Source of the DNA: Cordilura impudica | Lineage: Eukaryota > Arthropoda > Insecta > Diptera > Scathophagidae | Direction of reading: 5' to 3' | NCBI GenBank assembly: GCA_963682025.1 | Contig: OY821518.1 | Coordinates: 221,078,868-221,142,867, forward strand | Length of the DNA stretch: 64,000 bases | Shown: in pieces, positions 9,992 through 21,834 of the stretch | Position numbering within the stretch: the first letter of the stretch is position 1 | Layout: every line of letters begins with the position of its first letter | Notes under the pieces: model-generated | What the model was told of the DNA's origin: nothing | Databases searched by the model: none | Seen by the model: only the letters and a program-made list of their open reading frames with translations | Position numbers and translations under genes: made by a program

Positions 9992-10239
9992 AATTGTTTG
10001 GTTTCTTGCTTTCTTTTTACACTTGGCATACAAGGTATTATTTTCATACAACTTTCCTATGCCGGCTAAAAAACTACACCAAGCAGACCAAATTGAATTC
10101 TTCGGAAAACAACGATCCACGTATGACTGGAAACTTAAAAGTAATACTTTTCGGTTCATATACATGATAAAGAAAAAGTCAAGAAAAATGGGTAACCAAA
10201 CATTAACAGTTTTGGAGATTTTTGAAAAATAAAAAAAAT

Positions 10240-11172
10240 AAATGTAGTTTTCTACACCAAGGTAGGACTATGGTAATTATGTGTTGCGATAACGCTGTTG
10301 TTTCTTTCATTTCTGTGATGTCCATTTTATGTTCTACCATTCTGGTTCTTTCATCGTTGTTCCATTTGCATTGAATTTCGTAAATAACAATGCTTTGTTG
10401 TTCTTTTTAATTGGCGCCTTTGTACCTATTAGAAACAATTGTACTTAACGTTTTGTTTCGTTCGTAAGCGAAGCTTATGTTTTCTGTCTCTATTGTTGTT
10501 TTAATGCTTTTGTTGTCAGTCAACCCAGAAATATATTTTACACTGTAAAATTTTTGTTTTTATTCGAATTGTTGTGGTTAGTATTTTAATTAATTTAATA
10601 AGTTGTACTTTATTAATTTAAAAATGAGTTTTAAAAGAAAACTGTTGTTTCTTAGTGTTTTTATTATTTTTTGTCTGTTTTTGGTGTAATATTGTATATA
10701 TAAAAAACTCTTGATATAAATCCTTCAACTGTGATTATTATTTGATTTATTAGTGTGTTGAATGGAAATTTATTGGGCGGCCAGATGCAGTGCCTTTTCG
10801 ATAATAATCAAAACAAATTAATTCTGCATGCAGTGGAGTTTCATACATATCTACGTATGCAATTCCTCTGTTCGTTTCCATCTCCATTGTGAATTGAATT
10901 TTAGGGTGATAGATATTGAGAGTGATAATAATACTTCATCTTTATCATCTAAGTTGATGATCGCCAATATGTCATCTACATTTTTAATTATTATTTTTAT
11001 ATAAATGTTTTTCTTTTTAAATTCATTAATTGCATTACCAAGTAAGCTGTCAGGTATTATATCTGCTATCGTCGGGGAGAGAGGGTTACTCATTGGCATA
11101 TTGAAAATTTGGTTATATATCTTTTTTTCATAATTCAAATAATTGTTCTCATTAAGGCAATTTTTTTTTAAG
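10240..11172 (-). pseudogene. Penelope-like element remnant: RT and GIY-YIG endonuclease
   Basis: On the minus strand, 11172-10851 encodes MPMSNPLSPTIADI and IIIKNVDDILAII, the conserved Penelope RT block where YVDD is expected (here NVDD). Downstream, 10850-10771 in shifted frames gives a segment like FDYYRKGTASGRPIN, typical of the region after the RT. Still further, 10480-10270 gives IVIYEIQC and a following helix with MVEHKMDI, the start of a GIY-YIG endonuclease. Several frameshifts and stops make it inactive. RT plus GIY-YIG in this order is diagnostic for Penelope-like elements. A separate Penelope endonuclease scrap lies at 45418. Confidence 0.7.
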
Positions 11173-11204
11173 TTCCAAAAAGTATGTATATTTTTTTTTC
11201 AGAA

Positions 11205-11688
11205 AAATTTTTAAATTATTTTCATAAAATATTCGTTTTTTGCAGAAACTCTGACAAAATCCCCGATAGTGAAACCAAACATATTCCAACGAAACACTTA
11301 CACTATGAGACATTCATGAAATTCTTAATTACTAATAACAACCTTTTCGATGACTCAAATCTTACCACTATGTTGTCGATGTTTAACTTGTCAGCTGTCA
11401 ACACTACGCGACCTACACAGTTCACATCAACAAATAGCAGTTTGCTTGATCTTTTCTTTACCAGTAATGAAAGTAAAGTCCCTAATTATGATCAGTTAGC
11501 AGCACCAGCATTCTCGAAGCACGATCTACTCTTTTTATCATATGATTTTGCAATAGAAAGCCGGCCCCAAACATTTACTTATCGTGATTTTAATAATATT
11601 GATATCTTGGCTTTGGGATATGATCTGTGCTCTACTCCATGGGATCAAATTTTCTATTTACCGACTGTTTGAGAACAACTGTCATTTC
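11205..11688 (+). pseudogene. LINE endonuclease C-terminal part
   Basis: The frame reads FNLSAVNTTRPTQFTSTNSS, then LLDLFFTSNE, then FSKHDLLFLSYDF. The (S/D)-L-D-L-x-x and F-S-x-H-D-L motifs belong to the C-terminal part of apurinic-type LINE endonucleases, where His completes the active site. It ends in an in-frame TGA (11671) in the linker before the copia insertion. The N-terminal endonuclease half is absent. Confidence 0.7.
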
Positions 11689-11859
11689 TATTGAAATATA
11701 TACACGCAGAGTTTAAAGAAAAATAATGTGGTTTATTGCGAGAGTTCAAAATAAAAGTGAAGTAAATATTTTGTAGAACATTAAAATAAAAAACTTAATT
11801 TTCTATGAACTATTGTTTTCTTTTGATACAGTAGAAAACGATAAAGTTGTTTTCCAACA
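11689..11859 (-). repeat. Copia 3' LTR
   Basis: 171 bp, TGTTGGAAA... on the minus strand. The last codons of pol run into it (the frame ends at 11803). Confidence 0.9.
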
Positions 11860-13711
11860 CGCCTCCTCAATGTTATCTTTTTCCGTTATCATGCCCATTC
11901 CTTCTATACAAAACTGATGCTTAACTTTAGGTAGTGGTTTGGTTAGTACATCGGCAATCATTTGGTCTGTTGGCAAATACTTAATTTCAACAGCACCATT
12001 TTCAACTACGTCACGGATAAAATGATAACGATAATGGATATGTTTGGTTCTGGAATGGTGGCCACCAAAATTTGTCATATGTTGGGCGCTTTGTGAATCA
12101 CACATAATAGTAGTGGGACCGTCAGGGGGATATCCAAATTCTTCCAATAAATATCTTAAATAAAGAGCCTCTTTTGCAGATTCAGTTAGTGCTATATATT
12201 CCGATTCGGCACTTGATGTAGCAACAACTCGTTGTTTACGTGATTCCCAGGATATGACTGCACCTGCAAAAACAAAACAAAATCCAGATTGAGATTTACG
12301 GTCATTTGTATCCTGAGCCCAATTTGCATCTACGAAACCAACTATAGGCCTAGAGGTTTTTCTATATTTAAGTGTATAATTTTTTGTTTCCTTTAAATAT
12401 CTAATGACTAGTAAAGCTGCATTCCAATGTTGTTTCCTGGGGTCTTGACAAAATTGGGATAACTTGTTAATACTGCAACAAATATCCGGTCTACTAACTA
12501 CTGCCAAGTGCAATAAAGAACCAATAATTTCTTGGTATTTAGCTTTATCTACTTTTTCTCCTTCTCCTGGAATTGTTGGTTCTTTTTCAAAATTAATTTT
12601 TGATTGCATCGGTATTCTACATGTCTTCGCATTTTTCGACCAAATTTTCAATATAACCTGGTTGACTTATAGACAGAGCTCCTACTGTTTGTTTTATTTC
12701 TAATCCTATACAATGCTTTGGCTGATTCATATTACGAATTTCAAAATTCCTTGCTAAAAGTTCAAATAATTCATTTAGGACTTTCTCGTTATTGTAAGCT
12801 ATAATGATATCATCTACGTATAATGTTACTATAATAGTATATGAATTTGTTTTCATATGATAAACGCATTGATCATACTTAGACGGAGTTAGATTAAACT
12901 TCCTCAAAACTGCATCTATTTTCCTATTCCATTGGCGACCAGCTTGTTTTAACCCATATAAAGATTTCTTTAAATTACATACTTTGTTTTTAGTCGATTC
13001 GTTAACAAAACCGGGTTGAACCATAAAAACTTCTTCATTCAAGTCACCATTTAGAAAAGCTGTAGAAACATCTAACTGACACAATTTAAAATCCTTTTCA
13101 ACAGCAAGTGCATATACTAATCGTAACGAAGTTTGTCTTACAACAGGAGCAAACGTGTCGAAGTAATCAATACCATACTTTTGTTTATAGCCTTTCGCTA
13201 CTAAACGTGCCTTTCGTTTTTCTACATTTCCATCTGGTGTATATTTTGTTTTAAATATCCACTTACAGCCTATTGGAGTTCTATCTTCAGGTAAGTCTAC
13301 CATCTCCCACGTGTTATTATCAATTAAGGATTTATATTCTTGTTCAGCTACACGTTGCCACTCTTTTACATCTTCTGAGTTGAGCATATCCTTAAAAGTT
13401 TTAGGATCCTCTGAATTACAACCGAACATAATTGAATTAGCTTCTTCTTTATTTCTAAACAACGACCACGACCTTAAACGTTCTTTAATGGATGGTTCAG
13501 GAACCAAATTCGTTGAACTACTTATTTCAGTTTGTTCTTCTTCATCGTCTGTCAAAAACTGGTTTTGATCTGAATTACCTTGTCTTGATTGGTTTTTATG
13601 ACTAGGTTCGACTTGGTTGAAATGGTTCTGATCTGATTCTAAGGAAGTTGATTGATTTTGACTATAAAATTCTTCTGGTTGTAACTGGTTTTGATTTGAC
13701 TCTTCCAGCAT
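11803..13711 (-). pseudogene. pol: Copia pol, RT and RNase H part
   Basis: Two overlapping frames (13711-12617 and 12651-11803) join by a one-base slip near 12640. The first carries the Copia RT: KARLVAKGYKQKYGIDYFDTF, LDVSTAFLNGD, SLYGLKQAGRQW and YVDDII, with all catalytic Asp present. The second carries the connection (SRPDICCSIN), then RNase H with GFVDANWAQD and ATSSAESEYIAL. The N-terminal part of the first frame is a Gln/Asn/Ser-rich linker after integrase. Apart from frameshifts the domains look well preserved, fitting the low LTR divergence. Confidence 0.9.
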
Positions 13712-14744
13712 AGTAAGATTTTACGTTCATTACTACCCCAACTAAATTTATATAATCCTTCATTTTTGACAACTTCAAAATCATCTTCAATGAAGCTTAC
13801 ATCTCGACTTTTAATAATTTTATTGGTACCCGTTTTCCATAAACGGTAAGCTTTAGCATGTGCTGAGTAACCGACAAGTATGAATTCTGAGCTTCTTGGT
13901 TGCCATTTTGATTTGCCTGGTTTTTTGTCTAGAACATAAGCTTTTATTCCTATTTGACGGAAATGTTTATCAACTGGTTTCTTTCCTGACCATAACTCCT
14001 CAGGTGTTTTATTAATATTTTGTTTAGTTGGACATCTGTTTCTAATGTAGGATGCCGACATAACTAACTCGGCCCACAAATATTCTGGTAATCTGGCCTC
14101 TATCATCATTGTCCTAGCCATCTCTACAAGGGTTCGATTCATACGTTCTGCTACACCATTTTGCTCAGGAGTATATTCTACACTTAATTGATGTTTTATA
14201 CCACAGTCTTTCAAAAAATTTTCGAACTCAATACATGTCAACTCTGCCGCATTATCTGATCGTATAGATTTTATGTTCCTTCTAGTTTCCAACTCAACTT
14301 ATTTCTTAAATTCCTTAAAGTTTTCTAAAAATTCACTTTTTCTTCTCAAAAAATAGATATAAACTTTTCTGGTATAATCATCAATAAACGTCAGAAAATA
14401 AAGTTTCTTTCCCATTGATTCTACTCTCATTGGACCACATAAGTCCGTGTGTACCAGTTGTAATGTATCAGTAGATGACTTTTCGGTTTTTTTAGGAAAT
14501 ACTTGTCTATCTGTTTACCGCGAATGCAACTTATGCACTGAATGTTCTGGCATTTAAAATTTGGTAAACCCGAAACCATGTTCTCTGACTTTAATCTTTC
14601 TAAATCTCTAGGGTTTAAATGTCCATATCGCTTGTGCCACAACTCAAATTCCTTTTGAGTCTTTTCAGAAACATATTTAGCATTATTATACATTTTAAAA
14701 GATTCAGCATAGTAAATACCATCTTTCTTATCGGAATGTATCAA
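13639..14744 (-). pseudogene. pol: Copia pol, integrase part
   Basis: The zinc-binding gag-pre-integrase segment (KRYGHLNPRD ... CQNIQCISC, HHCC) is at 14744-14500. The catalytic core follows in shifted frames: HTDLCGP near 14445 (first Asp), RSDNAAEL near 14245 (second Asp) and the E of TPEQNGVAER near 14160. A TAA near 14298 and a frameshift near 14480 break it. The C-terminal domain runs to the RT linker. Integrase inserts the cDNA into chromosomal DNA. Confidence 0.88.
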
Positions 14745-14989
14745 AACAAGGCCATTTTTATATAATGTTGCCCTCTGAGAATATATTTCGATCTTACACC
14801 CATTATCTGTGGACTTTCCTATCGAAAAAAAGATTGCATTTTAAATTGGGGATATATAGGGTCTTAAGAAGATTAGCCGTACTAATATGACTATTATATC
14901 TTATATTTATTTGAGCTGTACCAATCCCCATGATTTCTAACTGTTTATCGTCAGCCAATCGCACTGTACCTCTAAAAGTTTCATCGATT

Positions 14990-15075
14990 TCTAAGAAGTG
15001 TGACTTTAAGTCATACGGGAAGAGGCTCCACTATCAAGTATCCAAATACAACTAGCTTGATTCGACGTATTTGAA
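14990..15075 (-). pseudogene. Copia protease active-site remnant
   Basis: The minus strand reads CIWILDSGASSRMT, where DSGAS (15021-15035) is the copia aspartic protease site. A stop follows within a few codons, so the protease is broken. Confidence 0.8.
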
Positions 15076-15171
15076 CTATTAGTTACTCTAGTTGATACTA
15101 CGTATCCAGTATGTTATGATTTATTATCCGGATCGACATATACTTCATTTGCTTTATTTAATTTAATTTTA

Positions 15172-15904
15172 CAGTTTTTGGCCATATGGCCTCTCTTTCC
15201 ACAATTAAAACAGTTAAAAGGAAAAATTTTCATACCTTCATCATCCATCTTTCCTTTAGAGCGTTGTCTTGAGCAAAAATTTCATCTTGATTGGGATTTT
15301 CACCAATTTCGAGGAGTCTCGAACGTAAAATATTCAGAGTCGGAAACTCATTGGCAGTGTCAAATGCTGCCTTTACAGCTTTATATTCGATTGACAAACC
15401 ATCCAATAATATTACCGTCAACAAGTCTTCATCTATATCAGCCACCATTTCTCGAAGTTCGGACACTGCAACATCAAATTCTACCAAATACTGCGAGATA
15501 TTTTGGTTTTCAACCATTTTCAAATTTAATATTTTGCGGAACAATTCTGCTTTCTTCCTTGTAGTCTACCTGTCGTATGTATCCTTAAGATACGTCCAGA
15601 TTTCGTGAGATGTTTTAAAATTTTTAACTATTCGTATAACATTTGATTCCAAGGAAATAATTATCTCAGCACGGGCATCTTGATCTTTATCATCATAATC
15701 ACGCTGTTTTAATACACTCTCCTCATGCATTTTCTTTTCTGCCGTTGTAGCATCCTTTCCGATTGCAGGTACATCCGGCCTTATTTCTTCACCAATTACC
15801 ATACGCAACTAACGATTTTGATGTAAAATCACATCCATTTGGGGAATCCATGTAGAAAAATTATTTCCATTTAGCAAAGGTATTCTTCCTGATACCGTCG
15901 CCAT
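15172..15904 (-). pseudogene. gag: Copia gag
   Basis: The likely start is ATG at 15904-15902 (MATVSGRIPLLNGNNF). A stop occurs near 15811. The frame then continues at 15808-15566 and 15544-15230 after a shift near 15550. Helical Copia-type Gag sequence includes WTYLKDTYDR and VAVSELREMV. A CCHC zinc knuckle (CFNCGKRGHMAKNC, about 15172-15215) lies at the end in a shifted frame. At least one nonsense and two frameshift lesions are present. Confidence 0.85.
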
Positions 15905-15960
15905 TTTCTTCTTTATTAACTTCTGTACACAATTATTTATTAACTCACGCGAGGTTTGGG

Positions 15961-15976
15961 TGCTGGGCCCATAACC
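15961..15976 (-). other. Copia primer binding site (internal tRNA-iMet)
   Basis: GGTTATGGGCCCAGCA on the minus strand directly follows the 5' LTR. Copia elements prime with a cleaved initiator tRNA-Met using this string. Confidence 0.88.
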
Positions 15977-16147
15977 TATTGAAATATATACACGCAGAGT
16001 TTAAAGAAAAATAATGTGGTTTATTGTGAGAGTTCAAAATAAAAGTGAAATAAATATTTTGTAGAACATTAAAATAAAAAACTTAATTTTCTATGAACTA
16101 TTGTTTCCTTTTGATACAGTAGAAAACGATAAAGTTGATTTCCAACA
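15977..16147 (-). repeat. Copia 5' LTR
   Basis: 171 bp, same length as the left copy. The four differences are transitions at three sites and one A/T change near the TGTTGGAAA end. Confidence 0.9.
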
Positions 16148-17708
16148 ATATCTTAATGGTAAAATTTTAGCAATTTACAACAAACATGTCCTCAACAAAA
16201 CGAAAACTATTAAAAATAGAGATAGACCTTGGTTTACAATGGAAACCAAGATGATAATAGAACACCGTGATGGTCTGTATCAGAAGTGGAAACACTACAG
16301 GATATCAGAATATCACGACGAATATAAGATGGCTATGGAAAGCGGTTAAGGCATCATAAGTCTTCCTATTATTTTAGAAAATTTAATAGAGCTATTGGAA
16401 GTAAAAAAACCTGGACACAAATACGCGAAATTGGAATAAATAAGACAATTAATCAATCAATGAATGTTGATATTAATGCGCTAAATGGAGTTTTTGTAAA
16501 CATTCCTCTACGAACCGTTAATAACGGATTCAATTATGGTTTGCCATTTAACAATCCAAACATTCCCAAATTTAACTTTCAGTATGTAAGAGTGGACACA
16601 TGCCAAAATTAAACCAGTACCAACAATGCGTAACGAATACCGCCCGATTGCAATTCTTCCATATCTCTCAAAAGTTTTCGAGCACCTTTTACACAGACAA
16701 ATCTATAGGTATTAAACAATAACAACTTACCTACAGAGCGTCAGTCCGGTTTCAAACCACAACATAGCTATATAACAGCTTTATCTGATTAAGTTGAGGA
16801 GATAAGAAGCAACATGGATGATTGAAAAATATCTTTTTTGGTTTTATTGGACCATGCAAAGGCATTTGACATGGTGCACCACTCAACTTTATGCCTCAAA
16901 CTGAAGAAGTTTTTTAACTTTTCTGCATTAGCAGTTAGAGTCATGTGTTGTACCTCACAAACAGATCCCAATCTGTTGCTAATGGTAGCTCCATCTCAAA
17001 CTCACTGCAAGTTATAAGACGGGTACTACAGGGCTCAATCTTTGGACCACTACTTTATTCGATATATGCCAATGATCTTCCACAACAAATTAAATTCTCT
17101 AATGTTCAGATGTACGCTGATGGCATTCAGCTATATTTAAGTAGTACCAAGGGTTCAATTATTTCTAAAACTCAAGAACAAAATTATGATCTCAAACGTA
17201 TTCTAAATTGGGTAGCGGAAAATGATCTACGACTTAATCCAAATAAATATAAATGTATTATAATAAAGTGATGCATTTGGAGAATGAGATTAATGTGTTC
17301 CTTCTTCACATCGTGGACTCTGTACAAAATCTCGGAGTTGTGTTTAATGGAATTCTGACTTGGTCAGATCATATTAATCAGTCCTGTGACAGAATTTATG
17401 GTACGTTAAGAAGCTTGGGGTTAACACAGCACTTTACTCCACCGAAAATAAGATTGCTACTTGCTAAAACATATCTTTTACCAACATTACTATATGTATC
17501 TGAGGTTTTCACAGGTTGCAACTCTAGGGATAACAGGAAACTAACTGTAACTTTCAACAACATTATTCGCTATATCTTTGGATTAAGAAAATTTGATCAT
17601 GTATCCCAATACTTGTGTCATGTCTTATATATATATTTTTACAACTATACTAAATTCAAGAACATTATATTTCTACATAAAATTATTATATATCAACGCT
17701 CTTTTTGA
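16148..17708 (+). pseudogene. LINE reverse transcriptase, inactivated
   Basis: After the linker (NRDRPWFTMETK, 16215-16260) the RT follows in several frames: QSGFKPQHS near 16740, LLDHAKAFDMVHHSTL near 16845, LQGSIFGPLLYSIYANDLP near 17028, then MYADGIQLY near 17110, and a C-terminal domain (LRLNPNKYKC, LGVVFNGILTW, LLLAKTYLLPTLLY). The catalytic box should be YADD; GAT GGC replaces GAT GAC, so the second Asp is Gly. More than five frame breaks are visible. Confidence 0.8.
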
Positions 17709-18042
17709 ATGACTAAAGTTCGCAAGATTTTCCAGAGGGAATCATGCCTCTGAATCTAATTTTTTTCTATTCTAACTATTCGTCTCTGGAACCAGCTTCC
17801 TAATGTTATGCAAAATACAAGCAACGCAATATGGTTTACAAAATTACTATACTAATACTTTAGTTGATTTTATTTGATTTTTTAAATGTCTTTAAATTGT
17901 AATTTATAACATTTTAAAATTAGATTAAGAGCTACTGATGTTAAATATATAGCGAATAACTTATCTGATTCCATTACTGTAATTTATAAGATATTGTGTC
18001 TTGTTGTAATGGAAAATCGCACTTAATAAATACAAATACAAA

Positions 18043-21000
18043 AGCCTGAACGTTTTGAGCCCTCAAAAGTATAAAAACCCTATCCGCAAGGCTTTTTAGG
18101 TTTTTGTGATGGTGCGCGTAATTGAAAATCCGCTAACACTCACATCATCCAATATATCAAAAGTATCTGAAATACATCCTTACAAAAACCAAACTGCAAG
18201 TGTCATACATATATGAGTATTAGTTTAAAATTCATCTGGACCACCATACAAAACTCCTAGAATTTTGTTAAAAAATACAAGCATTTAAGCGTGATCATGC
18301 ATGCATTATAATAGCAAATACCTCTTATATGGTGTTTAATTTATAAGGGGATTCTTAGTGTCAACCGATAAAAATCTTCTGAAATCGATGGACTTTTTTT
18401 GTAGCTTTTTTACCCTTTCAGGATGAGGCTCGGAGCATCCCATGTGACCTTTTTTTAAAAGCCAATCGAAGCTCGTTTAACATATTTAATTTAATTTACA
18501 TAATATTTTCAATATATAGCTTGGAAAAACAGACAGACAGCTGAGCTCACGTAATGGCTGCTTTTTTATTATTATATTTTTATATATTTACTTTATAGAT
18601 GGTACAGATAACAGGGGTGTCTGATCTGGTTTAGAAAACATAGGTACTTGAAAGCATTAATGCGACAATTAAAAAATGTGTTTATTCCAACAGACATTTC
18701 ATTTCAATATCTAAAGACGTTATTGGTGATTTCAGCGCCCATCTGCGGGTCAATAAACAGTGTTTTACGAGCATTAAAATTTACTCTATTCACTCGATTC
18801 CACTCAGAGATCTTATTTGAGGGTGTCATTCAAATCTACCTAAGGCTTGGCCTTAGATCATTAGGAAAATAAAGAAAAGTGAACGAGAGCCTTGCGGTAC
18901 CCTTACGTTTAACTAAAACTCTTTGGATAAGACCCCATATAAAAAAACACGTATTATACGATCTCCGATAAGACTCGATGTAAATCGAGAGAAACCATTA
19001 CCAGCATCTAAAAAGATCCATTCTGACAAAAGCGCCCTGTATCATATCCGATTTAATGCCTTGGAAATATCCAAAGCGACAAGCTTTCCTTCATAAAAGA
19101 TTATTGCCCCTTACTGGCCTTTACACAGTTCTTCTGAAATATTGCTATATTCGCTAAGTATACTTCTTAATTGTAAAGATTTTTTTACTGAAAAAACATT
19201 TAAATTATATGAGTTTTCTCAAGTGATCTTATCCGGCACAAGCTTTTTAGCATATATACCACTTGCGATGTTTTACATTTGTATAATATCATTGTAAGAA
19301 ATAAACTTAATTTACATTATTATGAACATTGGAGTGCATTCTTGTTTTAAAAGCCAAGTTAGAAAAACAAAACTTATCAACAAACTAAATGAAATTAAAA
19401 TTCAAGAGCAATACAAAGCAATAAAAAAACAAAACAACAAAAACTGAAAGCAAACAACAGCAAATGAAAAAGTTTAAATTGAAAAATTAAAAGAAGCTAA
19501 AAAAAAACTCACTAATGTTAGGGGGAAGAAGGGGTACAGCAACGTGGACACTTAATTATCAGTCATGCATTAACACATACACTCCCAAACACAGGTAGAT
19601 ATACTCAATTGAGAACAAAAAAAGAAAAACCTTACATCGAGGCAAAGATGATATATGTTATATTTAGTACTTAGTGTAATGTTTGCTAATGTACTAAAAA
19701 TTACAAAAAAACAACAGTAGTAAAGCAATTTTAATAACCCCCACCCATTACCCCACGTTACCATTTTCGGTATTAAGAACAAATCTGTCATACCTTGCCA
19801 TGCAAGATATGTAGTAGCATATTCTTATCAAATATGAGTGTCCCAATTTTGCAACCTTTCGTCCGTTTTTTATTCTTCGCTCCTTACATTTTCTCTTGCA
19901 AAGCACAAATTATCATGCCACTTAAGGCACAAAATGTAGTAGCATCTTCGGAACAACTTTGATTGCCGTTGGATGCGACGTAATATTATAATTATATTAT
20001 AATCCCTTAATTCAGCTAAGCTATTAACTATCAAATCCGATGCTATAATTTGGCTTAAGATCAGCCTATGGTATGTTGTCATAGGAAGTTAGGTTTTCTA
20101 TTTTGTACTATCGACTCTTATATAAACATATTTAATATGACGGCAAAATCCTATGGGAATAGTACATTTGGGTTTTCAATAACACCATATATATTTAGAG
20201 TTTCTCCATTCTAGAGGCTACTCAGCGTTTCCATGTTTTCTAAAGGTCCGCTTCTTTAACGTGATTTAATATTCGCCTGAACTCAGTTAAATCGGACTCA
20301 TAGTACGGATCTTTCTTTCCACAGCAAGTTAGTAGTTAAACCCGCTAATTAGTAGTAAATTTCACAGAAGTAAGTCAGGTTAGTATCAAAAGAACAACCT
20401 GTTTGTGAAGCTGGTCTTATTTAGTTATACTTCGTCTTCGGCCAAGGATAGCTAAAGCTACGAAGGGATGGAGATGTCATGTGAAATATTTAATACCTTT
20501 TTTCAATAACAACTTTTAACTAAGCATCATTCCATGAATTTTATGACAAAACGGTAAACATTACGCTTCTGATACAAAGTGTGCAATTTGTGTATTGTTA
20601 CTGCCACCTCAAATGGTTTTTTGGGATTTCTGATTTTTAATCAATATTACTGCTCTGTCTTTACAATGTCTAAGTGAAAAGGTAAATACATAAATCGATT
20701 CGAAATAGGGGCTATCAAAAACTATAATGTATCAGAAATACTGAAATACAATTTATTTTAATTCTAGTCATAATTCATCACAAAGAAAGATTATGTAACT
20801 ATGTTGTTTCACAATATCAATCGCGAATCGTATAGGAAAAATATCAATTACAGGTACGCTTTCAGCAGTTCGAAAACTGAGCTAGTGATCAATAAATTTT
20901 ACCGAATCCGTGAAATCGTAGATCTCCTTCTGGGTTCGCTTTTGTACGCAAAATTCTTTAGTGTGAGCTTTACATTCATCACCCTTTAATCCTTGATCTG

Positions 21001-21414
21001 ATATCAGAACAGATAAACTCCAATCTTTTACTTGGCCTTCAAAACGCGCACAAAATGTACTTTTGTAGCAAATAGCTCATATCTGCTTTACACGAAAAGG
21101 AAATAAGGAAGGCCGTAAAGTTAAAATAAAATAAAAAAAACGAAGTCAAGGGGGCAAAAATATCAAACAAACTTTTTGGCGAAAACAGAAAAAAAACTTA
21201 AATCATGTTCACGTCGAAACAACCAACGGAAAAAAGAAACAGTGACTGAAAATAAAGACCTCTTGTTGTTATTCACTGAATACAGCCGGACAATCGTCCA
21301 TCCAGCAGAGAGTGTTCGTTATAAAACTACTGGTTAATGTGTATGTAAAGAAAACAATGTGTGGCGTGTGTAGGATTTTCTTGTTTTCTTTTTTAGTTGA
21401 AAAAAAAAAGCAAA
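18043..21414. other. Unannotated stretch, no gene recognised
   Basis: No frame longer than 75 codons has a recognisable motif on either strand, and codon composition looks random. I saw no transposon ends or (GTCC)n copies, so this is the longest stretch in the window free of recognisable repeats. It may be unique intergenic DNA or very old transposon debris. Confidence 0.5.
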
Positions 21415-21419
21415 CGTTG

Positions 21420-21457
21420 CACAGTGGCACCATTTGAGTTTTTTCGTTTCAAAAATC
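21420..21457 (+). repeat. Left Transib terminus: heptamer, 22-bp spacer, nonamer-like block
   Basis: CACAGTG (21420-21426), 22 bp, then TCAAAAATC (21449-21457). The V(D)J nonamer consensus is ACAAAAACC; 7 of 9 positions agree. Confidence 0.7.
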
Positions 21458-21834
21458 ATATCTTTTGAACCGAATAACATAATTGAACAGTTGAAACAGC
21501 ATATGATAGACAACTGTTCAGCCTATATGAAATGAGCGTTTGGAAAGGGTGCTACGCTTTACAGGGGCCTACTTATGGGTTATCAAAGTTAAAATTTGTA
21601 GAAAAATCAATTTTATGGTAACTAAAAAAATTATTTTTACATTTTTAGATTGTGTTTATTTTTTTTCTTTATGGTTTTATGTTTTAAATTATTACCCAAC
21701 AAATTAAAAAAAAAATCCTTCTTTTTTAAATTTATTTTTTTCAATTTTCTGTAAAATATTCATCACAATTCGTAAGAGAAGGTATATCTAAAAGACTAAC
21801 CATTTCTAAACTATAATTATTTTCTAACTCTATT

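Larger units (their letters stand above)
11689..16147 (-). mobile_element. Ty1/Copia retrotransposon, complete ends, dead
   Basis: Two 171-bp LTRs (11689-11859 and 15977-16147) start TGTTGGAAA and end ...TTTCAATA on the minus strand and differ at 4 positions (about 2.3%). Next to the right LTR is a primer site GGTTATGGGCCCAGC, the half-tRNA-iMet site characteristic of copia. Flanks ATTTC and ATATC are a likely 5-bp target duplication with one mismatch. Gag and pol are read right to left and carry several frameshifts. The element sits inside a LINE. Confidence 0.92.
11205..18042 (+). mobile_element. LINE (non-LTR retrotransposon) remnant, split by copia
   Basis: The endonuclease tail (11205-11688) and the pol continuation (16148-17708) join perfectly in one frame when the copia element is removed (TCATTTC followed by TTAATGG). 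The 3' end is an A-rich tail with TACAAATACAAA near 18030-18042. Jockey/R1-type non-LTR organisation is inferred. The 5' half (ORF1 and start of endonuclease) is missing and many stops are present. Confidence 0.8.

Noticed and set aside
10023..10232. 69-codon plus frame between the piggyBac and Penelope scraps
   Set aside because: No recognisable domain; the overlapping minus frame is equally open.
12464..13568. Plus-strand frames inside the copia element (12464-12703, 13311-13568)
   Set aside because: They lie opposite clear copia RT/RNase H coding and have no motifs of their own.
18648..18872. 74-codon frame in the unannotated island
   Set aside because: No motif, no start context and random-looking composition.
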